From positions 1 to 64,000 of the forward strand of contig NW_026970653.1 of NCBI RefSeq assembly GCF_963678635.1: a DNA stretch of 64,000 nucleotides, given 5' to 3'. The notes under the pieces were generated by a model. It worked only from the letters and a program-made list of their open reading frames with translations. It was not told the origin of the DNA and searched no databases. This document shows, piece after piece, positions 11,944 through 22,981 of the stretch. The translations under genes and the position numbers were made by a program. Origin of the DNA: Symsagittifera roscoffensis. Taxonomy: Eukaryota; Xenacoelomorpha; Acoela; Convolutidae. Numbering within the stretch: the stretch's first letter is position 1; each line of letters starts with the position of its first letter.

Positions 11944-12252
11944 TCACAGTAAGACTAAACAAACCTGGTAGAGAGTTAGGTTTGAGTAATCGTGAGCACT
12001 TGAAATGTAGCTTCCATCGTCTGATACGTCGGATCCTTTCCGTTTCGGATCGGGCCCGTGTTCCTCATCAACAAACACATTGTGTGCATAAGGGATGTTC
12101 GGCTGTCGGCCATTATTTCCTGCAACATCACCACTAGAACCAGCAGCAGTTTCCTCCATAATTTCGTTATCTCCGCTTATATCTTCGCTGGAGTTTAACC
12201 TTCTCATTCCTTTAAAATGCACCTTTTCGACGGGAGTCAGTGGCATTTTCAT
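11944..12252 (-). pseudogene. Possible ORF1-like frame of LINE A
   Basis: A minus-strand frame of 102 codons starting at an ATG at 12252. It is directly upstream of the endonuclease on the same strand, the place where ORF1 of a LINE would be. The predicted product is acidic and low in hydrophobics (EDISGDNEIMEETAAGSSGD, KRKGSDVSDDGSY). No RRM, PHD or zinc-knuckle motif is visible, and it is much shorter than a usual ORF1. It may be the start of a decayed ORF1 or of an adjacent unrelated gene; the assignment is by position only. Confidence 0.35.
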
Positions 12253-12260
12253 GCCAAATG

Positions 12261-12571
12261 GCTATCATTCAACAGTCTAAAAATTCGCGCTACATTTTGT
12301 AAACAAAGAAAATGGTAATTAGAAGGTCAAAAGTATCATAGCAACAGAGGTTACAGTCAGGAGTCCCTTCATCGCATATTCTATTCGAAACCCTCTCAAA
12401 AGTATCATAGTAACCGACGTATTCCAGTCAAATTCCTTGGAATTTTCTAGATATGAAAGTAATAATGATAAAAGAAGATGACAAGTGTTGATGTCCTTAC
12501 AATTAAAATCGATACGGTTTACGTTTCTTCAAAAAAGAAAAAAAACTCGACAAGAGAAAATATAGTATAGT
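12261..12571. other. Short gap between LINE A and LINE B
   Basis: No gene. A word of the form AAAAGTATCATAG(C/T)AAC occurs twice (about 12335 and 12398), so a ~63-bp direct repeat is present, possibly part of a LINE A 5' leader. Otherwise nothing recognised. Confidence 0.35.
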
Positions 12572-13221
12572 CAAGTCAAGTCAAGTTTTTTATGACCATT
12601 AGGCAGTGCTTCTTGTGGTCGTTTCAAATAAATTGTACTATCTCCGTTCGAATTCGTACATGTCAATTCCAATCGCTTTCCAATGCTTGTCCAGTTTCCA
12701 CTTAAATTCGTCGATGGTCTTGCTTTGCACTGTTTCCTGTGTTGCTGATTGTTCCAGTCGAGAGGTGCTCTTATCGTGAAGAAGTTTTTTTGCATTTCTA
12801 GATTTGCTTTACGTACTAGTACTTTACATGCGTTACCTCTAGAATCCTATCATTCCGCTCGAATAGTCCCGCAGTGGCATTCCTATCATGAAAACCATAG
12901 CAGATTTTATACATTTCAATCATTGTCCCTCTTTTCCTTGTATTCCAGCGATGATAGATTCAGTTCTTCAAGGCGTTCCTAATAGGACAGGTTTTTTATA
13001 CCACTAACTAGACGCGTCCCTCTTCTTTTTACGTTTTCTAAGATCTTTTGATGCTTGATCAACCTTGGGTGCCAGATTAAGTTCGCAAATTCAAGGTGTG
13101 GCCGTATCAAGCATTTGTAGACGTTTAAAAATATTTGTTTCGTGACTTTAGTGAAGCTTTTCTTAATTACTGCTACGGGCTACCATGCCGTTTGCCTTAT
13201 TGGCTTTTTTAGTGATGTATG
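12572..13221 (-). mobile_element. LINE B, 3' part (RT C-terminus and tail)
   Basis: On the minus strand this reads as the C-terminal end of a LINE reverse transcriptase: ITKKANKANGM near 13200, then RGTRLVSGIKNLSY and ERLEELNLSSLEYKEKRDND at about 12910-13010, then FFTIRAPLDWNNQQ near 12770 and a terminal LSGNW. The element ends at the left in three TCAAG repeats (about 12573-12589), the kind of short tandem tail that CR1-type LINEs carry. Its right edge at 13221 is the 5-bp target duplication of the giant LTR element. The upstream half of the same LINE continues at 39006. Several frame breaks are visible, so it is inactive. Confidence 0.85.
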
Positions 13222-14142
13222 TGACATTCGACCAGAATGTACGAAAATGCAATTTCGTACTCGAATTTTTATTGACCAGAAAAGAACATCTGACCTTGAA
13301 GATTAATGGTTTTAACGGATTGCCAACGTTATTTGAACGATTAGACAAACATTGAAGGTCAAATTATTCTGGTACTCTAATTTTTGAAACTTCGAATCGT
13401 GACGTCACATTTCTGAGAAATACTCAAACGGCCATTTTGGAAAAAGAACAGAAGAAAAACAGAACAACGATAGTTGCAGTGGAAACAACTACGAAGAAAT
13501 AACGACAGATAGAATTGGGAATTGTCAGAAACCGCTCCGAGTTGTAACAATTGTGCCGCTACAATCGTTACCGAGCACATCATATGAACAAGGAGGGGTG
13601 TTGGGACGACGGGTCCAGCCTTCCTAAAAGAAATAAGGACGTTACTTCCCCGGATTCCAGAATCCGGAGGGGTCTCGGTTCCAAGACTCAAACGGTTTTA
13701 TATAAACTTTTAGCTTCCTGGCCATGTCCTGAATTGAATTTCATTAACATCCAGTTTCATTTTCAGATAATGAGAAGCTAGGAGTTGAGGGAAAGGGTTG
13801 ATCCATCTTCGATGAAGATGATGAATTTTATCTACTGAACAAAAACAATAGTAAAAAAATAAATTGTGGTAGCCCTGTTCTTAGGAGCGACCTCGTGGTC
13901 TGGGAATACTGAGACCCAGTCATGAGCCCACTATTCTTGCATATAATTAAGTAAATTTGAGTGTTTTGACCGAAGCCGAAAACAGTAACGTTTTTGTCGA
14001 CCCGATGTTAGAAAGACCACCAAAAAATAAATGCTTTGGCAGAGACGGTGAAAAGTATGTAGAGCTGTGTTTAGAAGCTAGCCAGTCGTTTCAGAACCTA
14101 GCTTTATTTTCCGTCGATCTGTACTTCATGGCGAATGTTACA
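13222..14142 (+). repeat. Duplicated 5' LTR copy of the giant LTR element
   Basis: 921-bp long terminal repeat starting TGACATTCGACCAGAATG and ending GGCGAATGTTACA. A TATATAAA at 13699-13706 and AATAAA-type words downstream (about 13858 and 14025) fit a U3 promoter followed by a polyadenylation region. It is preceded by GTATG (13217-13221), the target duplication, and by LINE B. This copy exists because of the later 3.2-kb tandem duplication. Confidence 0.85.
13699..13706 (+). promoter_or_regulatory. TATA box in the LTR
   Basis: TATATAAA in a GC-richer local context (CGGTTTTATATAAACTTTTAGC spans it), about 480 bases into the LTR; same site in the second copy at 16906-16913. The position is right for the U3 promoter of an LTR element. 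Inferred from sequence only. Confidence 0.5.
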
Positions 14143-16428
14143 TAGATGTTTTTATTGATGCTACTGGGTGTTAATTATTTTTAACATCACGACCGGCAGA
14201 ACCATTAACGAGCACTCCGCGCCGAGCGGAGGCTCAAAGTAACGCCCTTAATAGGGCCCTAACCGCCAGGGCGGAAGGGTAGTTCGGAACGCGGATGCCT
14301 TCTGGATTGCCGTGAATAGTTTTTTAACCTAGTTAACACCGAAAATTCACGTTCCAGGAAGGATGGGGGGATTGGTCGTCCCATCGTTCCCTGAGAGGTT
14401 TGTGACCAAAAACACATAAAGATATACACTTAAAGATATGCAACTAAAAGTAGTATAGTACCTAAGAAAAACCAAAAATTTTAAAAAAATAACCGAAAAA
14501 AAACCAAAAACAGTAAAAAAAAAGGTATAAAATCAGTAGAAATCATCCCACCAGACTAGATGTGATCCGACCCTCCGGTTTGTTGTTGTTAGATATATTG
14601 TTTTTAGAGGCATTTATATCAGTCAGGATCGTTACGATCAATTTTGTGGCCCGTTTTTGGTGCTTGTACTGTAGGGTTATTTGAGTTTTTAAGCACGTTA
14701 ATGCAATTTTGAGCTCAATCCGGAAGGATCTCGGGATTAGAGAAGAAGACTGATCCGGCAAGCAATTCAAAGAGCGACAAGAAATAGCTCAAGGACAACA
14801 ACAATCGACTATTGGGTATCGTTAAAAATTTTTTATCCCTTTTGGTACAAAAAGTAAGATATTACTCTGTGGGGGGCTCGACAGTGACTGTACTGTAGTG
14901 ACCCTTCACCGAACTGCGAGTTAAGCGCTTTAATTCGGAGATTGAACAAACCTGGAGGGGTATAGTATTACTAGTATTTTTAGTTATAGAGGCTACATTA
15001 TACTCCTATATAGTTTTTCAGTGAAAGATACACTGATCAGACCAGTTTTTAGGGTCAAAATAACGATATTTTGATCCCCCCACAAATCGCGATTTTTTTT
15101 GAGATATCGATTTTTTTTGAAACAGAAAAAAGCGCTAAGTTAGTGGGCTTTATCATAACTGTACTAGTATGATAGGCAGAACCGGTGAAATTTAGCTCAG
15201 AAGTGTTTGGAACTAATTGGTTACCAAAAACCGAGTTTTCTTGATTTTTGAAGAAACAAAACGCTACAAAATAAGAATTTTTTTTTGAAATTTTTGAGTT
15301 AGGTCAGTAAAAACTGTTGTTCGGACAACGTTCACTAGTAAATCGACAGATTTTGAATCCCGTTTACCGATAACCTTCCGGATTACAGTGAAATCGAACT
15401 TAACGCGTTTGATTTAGTGGATTCATCAACCAGGAAGGGTCCAAATAGCATTGTTTTTGGCAAATTTTTTCAACTCGAACGTTTTAGGTCGGATTTTTTG
15501 CATTAGCTAGAATAGTACAGGCCTTTTGAGCTCGGACCAATAAATTTTAGGTCAAAAAGAACAGAATTACGAAAAAAGTTATGCGGAACCTATAAGAGAG
15601 AAAATTTTTTGATTTTAGAAAAATGACGTTTTGCTTAATAACTTTGGAACTAATAGACAAATTCAGTTGATCTTAATACCATTAGATCAGAAATCAGGTG
15701 AACTTATCCATAGATTTATCAATTGTTTAAAAAAAGAGTGAAAATTTTATAAGATTGTTTTTAGCAAATTCACTAATTCGGGAAGGTAGAAATTCACGTT
15801 TTATAAATTTATTTTGCAAAGCCCTTAAACCCCTACCAAAGGGTAGCAACGGTTGAATAAGGCAATTTTACGCTGTTCTAGACTCAAAGGGAAGGCTAAG
15901 GGGACCGGAAAACCATAGCCGAATCGAAACTAGGCTAGTGATAAGACCCTTCACAGTTAATTGAATTGTCAAATAAGAGGCTTAGCTTCAATCTGGAAGG
16001 GTCTAGGGAAGAAAATACACCCTTCCTAGTTAGTTCAAACAGCATAATAGCATCGGAGAACGTATCTTGAAGGGTATCGGGTGAATAATTTATCATGAAA
16101 ACCATAGCAGATTTTATACATTTCAATCATTGTCCCTCTTTTCCTTGTATTCCAGCGATGATAGATTCAGTTCTTCAAGGCGTTCCTAATAGGACAGGTT
16201 TTTTATACCACTAACTAGACGCGTTCCTCTTCTTTTTACGTTTTCTAAGATCTTTTGATGCTTGATCAACCTTGGGTGCCAGATTAAGTTCGCAAATTCA
16301 AGGTGTGGCCGTATCAAGCATTTGTAGACGTTTAAAAATACTTGTTTCGTGACTTTAGTGAAGCTTTTCTTAATTACTGCTACGGGCTACCATGCCGTTT
16401 GCCTTATTGGCTTTTTTAGTGATGTATG

Positions 16429-17349
16429 TGACATTCGACCAGAATGTACGAAAATGCAATTTCGTACTCGAATTTTTATTGACCAGAAAAGAACATCTGA
16501 CCTTGAAGATTAATGGTTTTAACGGATTGCCAACGTTATTTGAACGATTAGACAAACATTGAAGGTGAAATTATTCTGGTATTCTAATTTTTGAAACTTC
16601 GAATCGTGACGTCACATTTCTGAGAAATACTCAAACGGCCATTTTGGAAAAAGAACAGAAGAAAAACAGAACAACGATAGTTGCAGTGGAAACAACTACG
16701 AAGAAATAACGACAGATAGAATTGGGAATTGTCAGAAACCGCTCCGAGTTGTAACAATTGTGCCGCTACAATCGTTACCGAGCACATCATATGAACAAGG
16801 AGGGGTGTTGGGACGACGGGTCCAGCCTTCCTAAAAGAAATAAGGACGTTACTTCCCCGGATTCCAGAATCCGGAGGGGTCTCGGTTCCAAGACTCAAAC
16901 GGTTTTATATAAACTTTTAGCTTCCTGGCCATCTCCTGAATTGAATTTCATTAACATCCAGTTTCATTTTCAGATAATGAGAAGCTAGGAGTTGAGGGAA
17001 AGGGTTGATCCATCTTCGATGAAGATGATGAATTTTATCTACTGAACAAAAACAATAGTAAAAAAATAAATTGTAGTAGCCCTGTTCTTAGGAGCGACCT
17101 CGGAGTCTGGGAATACTGAGACCCAGTCATGAGCCCACTATTCTTGCATATAATTAAGTAAATTTGAGTGTTTTGACCGAAGCCGAAAACAGTAACGTTT
17201 TTGTCGACCCGATGTTAGAAAGACCACCAAAAAATAAATGCTTTGGCAGAGACGGTGAAAAGTATGTAGAGCTATGTTTAGAAGCTAGCCAGTCGTTTCA
17301 GAACCTAGCTTTATTTTCCGTCGATCTGTACTTCATGGCGAATGTTACA
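16429..17349 (+). repeat. 5' LTR of the giant LTR element
   Basis: Starts TGACATTCGACC and ends GAATGTTACA, preceded by GTATG and LINE B sequence. It has the same TATATAAA (16906-16913) and polyadenylation-like words as the other copies. It is aligned over its whole length with the 3' LTR at 38018-39005, which is some 65 bases longer through small insertions. Confidence 0.9.
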
Positions 17350-19297
17350 TAGATGTTTTTATTGATGCTACTGGGTGTTAATTATTTTTAACATCACGAC
17401 CGGCAGAACCATTAACGAGCACTCCGCGCCGAGCGGAGGCTCAAAATAACGCCCTTAATAGGGCCCTAACCGCCAGGGCGGAAGGGTAGTTCGGAACGCG
17501 GATGCCTTCTGGATTCCCGTGAATAGTTTTTTAACCTAGTTAACACCGAAAATTCACGTTCCAGGAAGGGTGGGGGGATTGGTCGTCCCATCGTTCCCTG
17601 AGAGGTTTGTGACCAAAAACACATAAAGATATACACTTAAAGATATGCAACTAAAAGTAGTATAGTACCTAAGAAAAACAAAAAATTTTAAAAAAATAAC
17701 CGAAAAAAACCAAAAACAGTAAAAAAAAAAGTATAAAATCAGTAGAAATCATCCCACCAGACTAGATGTGATCCGACCCTCCGGTTTGTTGTTGTTAGAT
17801 ATATTGTTGTTAGAGGCATTTATATCAGTCAGGATTGTTACGATCAATTTTGTGGCCCGTTTTTGGTGCTTGTACTGTAGGGTTATTTGAGTTTTTAAGC
17901 ACGTTAACGCAATTTTGAGCTCAATCCGGAAGGATCTCGGGATTAGAGAAGAAGACTGATCCGGCAAGCAATTCAAAGAGCGACAAGAAATAGCTCAAGG
18001 ACAACAACAATCGACTATTGGGTATCGTTAAAAAATTTTTATCCCTTTTGGTGCAAAAAGTAAGATATTACTCTGTGGGGGGCTCGACAGTGACTGTACT
18101 GTAGTGACCCTTCACCGAACTGCGAGTTAAGCGCTTTAATTCGGAGATTGAACAAACCTGGAGGGGTATAGTATTACTAGTATTTTTAGTTATAGAGGCT
18201 ACATTATACTCCTATATAGTTTTTCAGTGAAAGATACACTGATCAGACCAGTTTTTAGGGTCAAAATAACGATATTTTGATCCCCCCACAAATCGCGATT
18301 TTTTTTTGAGATATCGATATTTTTTGAAACAGAAAGAAGCGCTAAGTTAGTGGGCTTCATCATAACTGTACTAGTATAATAGGCAGAACCGGTGAAATTT
18401 AGCTCAGAAGTGTTTGGAACTAATTGGTTACCAAAAACCGAGTTTTCTTGATTTTTGAAGAAACAAAACGCTACAAAATAAGAATTTTTTTTTGAAATTT
18501 TTGAGTTAGGTCAGTAAAAACTGTTGTTCGGACAACGTTCACTAGTAAATCGACAGATTTTGAATCCCGTTTACCGATAACCTTCCGGATTACAGTGAAA
18601 TCGAACTTAACGCGTTTGATTTAGTGGATTCATCAACCAGGAAGGGTCCAAATAGCATTGTTTTTGGCAAATTTTTTCAACTCGAACGTTTTAGGTCGGA
18701 TTTTTTGCATTAGCTAGAATAGTACAGGCCTTTTGAGCTCGGACCAATAAATTTTAGGTCAAAAAGAACAGAATTACGAAAAAAGTTATGCGGAACCTAT
18801 AAGAGAGAAAATTTTTTGATTTTAGAAAAATGACGTTTTGCTTAATAACTTTGGAACTAATAGACAAATTCAGTTGATCTTAATACCATTAGATCAGAAA
18901 TCAGGTGAACTTATCCATAGATTTATCAATTGTTTAAAAAAAGCGTGAAAATTTTATAAGATTGTTTTTAGCAAATTCACTAATTCGGGAAGGTAGAAAT
19001 TCACGTTTTATAAATTTATTTTGCGAAGCCCTTAAACCCCTACCAAAGGGTAGCAACGGTTGAATAAGGCAATTTTACGCTGTTCTAGACTCAAAGGGAA
19101 GGCTAAGGGGACCGGAAAACCATAGCCGAATCGAAACTAGGCTAGTGATAAGACCCTTCACAGTTAATTGAATTGTCAAATAAGAGGCTTAGCTTCAATC
19201 TGGAAGGGTCTAGGGAAGAAAATACACCCTTCCTAGTTAGTTCAAACAGCATAATAACATCGGAGAACGTATCTTGAAGGGTATCGGGTGAATAATT
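17350..19297 (+). other. Non-coding leader of the giant LTR element (duplicated portion)
   Basis: No credible coding frame on either strand; the few short frames are not protein-like. The copy at 14143-16090 is the duplicate. The region is marked by a recurring motif close to (A)TCCGGAAGGGTC, in both orientations and often degenerate, and by a cluster of hairpins near its start. I found no clear tRNA-complementary primer site directly after the LTR. Confidence 0.6.
17422..17481 (+). other. Hairpin cluster in the leader
   Basis: Three self-complementary elements in 60 bases: CTCCGC-GCCGA-GCGGAG (hairpin), TAGGGCCCTA (perfect palindrome) and CCGCC-AG-GGCGG (hairpin). The same cluster is at 14215-14274 in the duplicate and is unchanged between the two. 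It begins about 73 bases after the LTR. In retroelements such positions often hold packaging or translation signals; no such role is shown here. Confidence 0.55.
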
Positions 19298-19324
19298 TGA
19301 AAATCTCTGAAAAGCTATTTTTAC

Positions 19325-19620
19325 AAATCCGGAGGGGTCCGAATTTTGCCAATCCGGACGGGTCCCAATTTTGCCAATCCAGAGGGGTCCCAATTTTGTC
19401 AATCCGGAAGGATCCCAATTTTGCCAATCCGGAGGGGTCCCATTTTTGCCAATCCGGAGAGGTCCTGTTTTTGCCAATCCGGAGGTGTCCTGTTTTTGCC
19501 AATCCGGAAGGGTCTTATTTTTGCCAATCCGGAAGGGTCTTATTTTTGCCAATCCGGAGGGGTCCTCTTTTTGCCAATCCGGAGGGGTTCCGTTTTTGTC
19601 AATCCGTAGGGGTATTATTT
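19325..19620 (+). repeat. 25-bp minisatellite, 12 copies
   Basis: Twelve uninterrupted units of AATCCGGAGGGGTCCNNTTTTTGCC type, each 25 bases, with drift between copies (middle units read TCCTGTTTTTGCC or TCTTATTTTTGCC). As 25 is not a multiple of three, all frames stay partly open and produce spurious repetitive proteins (FCQSGGVLFLPI and similar). It sits at the end of the leader, about 0.6-0.9 kb before gag. No unique spacers separate the units, so it is not a CRISPR array. Confidence 0.95.
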
Positions 19621-20199
19621 GTCAAGACTTAAGAAGACAAAAGAAAAGAAAATAGTAAAAGGTATTAGATTATTAAGAGACAGGCTAGGAACCAGTGACT
19701 GCACTGGTAACTTGCCTTTTATAAAAGATCAGACCAAAACAAAACAGGTCTAAACTCGGATATTCGCGCCACTAAGTCTTAATTGATAAAGAGCTTGTAA
19801 ATGATTTGTGCGGATTGAAATCCAAATCGTTTTTGGGAAAAGTGATTGCCCTGAAGATTTTAGTAGGTCTAGCTCGGGCAATCCGAAGGCAGATAGGTAA
19901 CACAGGACTCGGTGGGTGCAATAGACCCTGGACCCTGGACCCTAGACCTTGGACCGAGAAGAGATGTCGGAACTGTCCGACATCTCTACTGAAAATGTGG
20001 CGACTACAAGATCACCCACAGACAACACCATGATGGTTGGCATGACGGAAAAACCGCAACGTCCTCATCGTTTTCAGAAAGTGTGAAGAACACTTTAGGA
20101 AACTTCTTTCCATTTGCTATGGGAACGGGTACAGGCAATGAAGCGGAAACCCAGGAAAAAGAAGCGGACGATGATGGCAAGATGACTTTGGATGTCAAG

Positions 20200-22750
20200 T
20201 CAGCCTCAATGGCTCAACTCAGGATAATGACGCATACACCGATAGAGAGACTGGTACCATGGACCAATTTGGTGTGGTGAGGACAATAAGCAAGACCACA
20301 AACGGATCAAGCCAGTCAGGAGACTTTTTTAATATGACGAACTCGGAAATGCGAACTGGGGAGAGTAGGAACGCAGGGCTGAGCAATGCACCGGCGGATC
20401 CAGAAGTGGATAGTGAAAAGACGTCGAGGCAGAGAATCAAAGCCCGAATCTCGACCAGCACCAAGCTACCTGGGATCAACAGGGTGACAGCGCCACTTGT
20501 GACGCCATTAGTGGAAAATGGAGCATCAATTGAAGAAGCCTTGACCAACCTAGTGGAAAGTATAGGAGAAAGGAATGAACAGATGTCCATAAGAATGAAT
20601 GAACTGAAAAGGGCAGTCCACGTCGAGAGAGAAAGTCTGCGGGAAGAGACCAGCCGCAACAGACAAGAAGCTAGCAGAAGCGAAAAACCCTTGAAGGAGA
20701 GAACGGATGAACACTTAGCGGAGAACCTGCCGCGATTGACTAACGAGGCTGAGCAAGGAGAGTTACGATTGAGAGACGACATGGAGAAGTTGAGAATGCA
20801 ACAAGAGCAGACTCTTGGGACTCTTGACACGAAGATAGATGGAATTATGGAGAGGCGAAATCAGTCTATAATGGATAGGTTGGACGGGCTACTAGGCAGC
20901 AGTAGTGGATCAAAAAATGGGGAATCGAACTCAGGAGAACCCAGTAGGGAGCCGAGGGTGAACTTCAATGAGCAGCAGAATAGTAAAAGGACACATGGAT
21001 GCACTAGAGGAAGGGGCAGTTCATCAGGCTATGCCACAGGGGACAATAGAACACGGGGCCCAGACATCAGAGGAACTTCAACTGGCAACAGACAGACCTG
21101 AAACGAACGACCGACGCAAGATACACCTGCGACTGGGAGATGTGATTCCAGGAACAGGATTCATGCCAGTCAAGGAAGAAATAATCCCAGCGACCAGGAT
21201 AGGAGGGGAAATCCGGAGCCCTTATCAGGGGGCAATGATAGTTAGGCGGGGTAATCAAGAGACGCTATATCAATGGCCACAGCCTTTGAACCTCTGAACA
21301 GGTCCTTAGAAACATTGCTTACGAGGTTATCTAGAACCACTGAACGTAGTGAAAAGTCCAGAAGGGTTTTTAAGAAACCAAGATGCTATAGAGACGAATC
21401 TGATGGCTGTATTGATACCTGGATAGAGGTAAGGAAATTGCATTTTGAAGAAGAGGACTTGTCAGAAGGACAAGAATGCAGTGCACTTGCCAGCAACTTG
21501 GAAGGGACAGCCCTAAACTGTGTGATGGTTAAAAAGCAATACCAGCGGGACACTGCTGAGAAAATCTTTGAAATCTAGTTGAATCGCTTTGGCTCAGGGG
21601 TGCAAGGACACCAAGCAGTGATGCGCTTCGAGAAACGGAGGCAACCTGAAGATGAGACAATAGACAAGTTTCTAGACGATTTGGAGATGGTGAGAACAGA
21701 TGAGTCGAACAGAAGGATGAACCTGGCAGTAGCCTCATAATTCATCGATGGTGTGAAGAATGATGAGCCTCGAACAATGCTAGTGACACATTACACACCA
21801 CTCTCAACCAATGCGCCAACACCAGAGGAATTGAGGATCAAGCCAAAAGAATATCTTTTGCTGAAGCCTCCATCGAGATCGGGATTTTACAAAAACAATT
21901 ATGGCAATTTTACCAATGGACCAGGAAACCAAGGAAACAACTGCTACAAACCAAGGGACGATGTGGACAGGAGAGGTCATTGTGCAAATTGCAGTTCGAC
22001 GGACCATCATGTGTCAGCATGCCCAACTTAAAAACAGAGCATGAAAGCAATAGGCTTTAACCTTGAGGATGAGGATGCGTCAGAGCTCGATCATGAAGAT
22101 TTCATGAGAGGAGTAATTGCGAAATTCTGCCCAAGGTGTTTCGTTTGTAACTTGGAAGGTCATTTCAAATCAGATTGTCCACAATTCTGGGATTCTGTGG
22201 CAGAAATTAAGCATCCAAGGCATGAGGAAGCTTTATCGGGTGTGAAAGCCAGCAAGATTCGCCTGTTGAGTGAAGCGGAGGCACGCAGATAAGAAAAACA
22301 GCAAGAGCTGGCAACGAAGAAGATGCAGGCGGTAACGGAAGAGATACGTGAACCGGAACCGGTGACTGCAGTGGATGACTTCAAGATCGACTATAGGGCA
22401 GCCGCGAGGGATGCGCTAAACAGAGTCCTGCAGGAATTGGTAATGAAGAACATCGAACAAAAGGTGAAGCTCGAGTTGGAAAATGAAAAAATTCAACAAA
22501 AGCTGAGCGCCTTCCAGGCATCAGAAGTCGAAGAAACTAAAGCACCAAGTAGTTTGAGCATGAAACTAAAGGTGATCTCCGGGCAGATGTTCGGTATGGT
22601 GCCGCAGGGAAGTAAAATAATCTATAATCTCGGTAGCGGGACGCAGGTAATCAGAAATCTACGTGAACCACCAGAGTTCACTTTGATGCATTTGGATTGC
22701 ATATGCAGATTACCTGAGACAGGTGAAGCCACGCACTGAGTCAAGAGCTG
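20200..22750 (+). pseudogene. Gag region of the giant LTR element
   Basis: Fossil gag in several frames. The first part is rich in Glu, Arg, Lys and Ser with heptad-like coiled-coil character (about 20530-20880), then a Gly/Ser/Arg-rich linker. The central part near 21.4 kb has CIDTWIEVRKLHFEEEDLS, which recurs in the related piece at 59.8-59.9 kb. Two CCHC zinc knuckles follow: CANCSSTDHHVSAC at about 21983 and CFVCNLEGHFKSDC at about 22141, spaced C-x2-C-x4-H-x4-C as in retroelement nucleocapsids that bind RNA. Two knuckles 160 bases apart and a long N-terminal coiled coil make this gag larger than usual. Broken. Confidence 0.75.
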
Positions 22751-22981
22751 TGAGAGCGCTACTAATAACGGGTGGCCCTCGTTTGAAGAAACTTCTACGT
22801 GGAAATCTAGGGACCGTATCAAGTGTGGCTGAACGTAGACGGGATCATTATCTGCACTAGGACCTACGTAAAGTCAGACAGTGACCAAATAGGGCATATC
22901 TATTTGGGTGAAGAAGAACTTAAAGTTCGTAGAATAGGTCATGATGCCATGATGGAGCAAGACGCGGTTCACATTGGATAC

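Larger units (their letters stand above)
7410..12260 (-). mobile_element. LINE A: non-LTR retrotransposon of CR1/jockey type
   Basis: On the minus strand, from right to left: a possible upstream frame (11944-12252), an apurinic-type endonuclease (about 11090-11740), a reverse transcriptase (about 8270-10600, with one segment in three tandem copies) and a C-terminal tail down to about 7410. Its 3' end abuts the Harbinger-like MITE, so the exact terminus is unclear. Many small frame changes are present and it is certainly not active. The family assignment rests on EN and RT motifs (LTETWL, GDFNLPGINW, SIYFDIQKAFDSVPHHLLL, CDDLKL). The conserved NYRxIS and QxGF segments of the RT are also readable. 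CR1 versus jockey cannot be settled by eye. Confidence 0.85.
12884..16090 (+). repeat. 3207-bp tandem duplication, unit 1
   Basis: This unit and 16091-19297 are near-identical direct copies with a constant offset of 3207 bases (3206 after a one-base gap). I count only scattered single-base differences by eye, of the order of 1%. The unit contains the end of LINE B (12884-13221), a whole LTR (13222-14142) and about 1.95 kb of LTR-element leader. The junction at 16090/16091 joins leader sequence (GTGAATAATT) directly to LINE B sequence (TATCATGAAAACC), which shows a duplication of already assembled DNA. Confidence 0.95.
16091..19297 (+). repeat. 3207-bp tandem duplication, unit 2
   Basis: Second copy of the segment 12884-16090. 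It starts at TATCATGAAAACC and ends at GTATCGGGTGAATAATT, after which the leader of the giant LTR element goes on (TGAAAATCTCTG) instead of returning to LINE B. It is therefore the copy physically joined to the body of the element. Small frames repeated in both units (for example at 13377-13691 and 16584-16898 minus) are identical by descent and should not be taken as a gene family. Confidence 0.95.

Noticed and set aside
13377-17976. Gene family of small conserved proteins (several frames with identical copies)
   Set aside because: The copies coincide exactly with the 3.2-kb tandem duplication; the frames lie in LTR and leader and are not protein-like.
19325-19620. CRISPR array or repetitive protein gene
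   Set aside because: The 25-bp units are contiguous without spacers, and the open frames on both strands arise because the unit is not a multiple of three.
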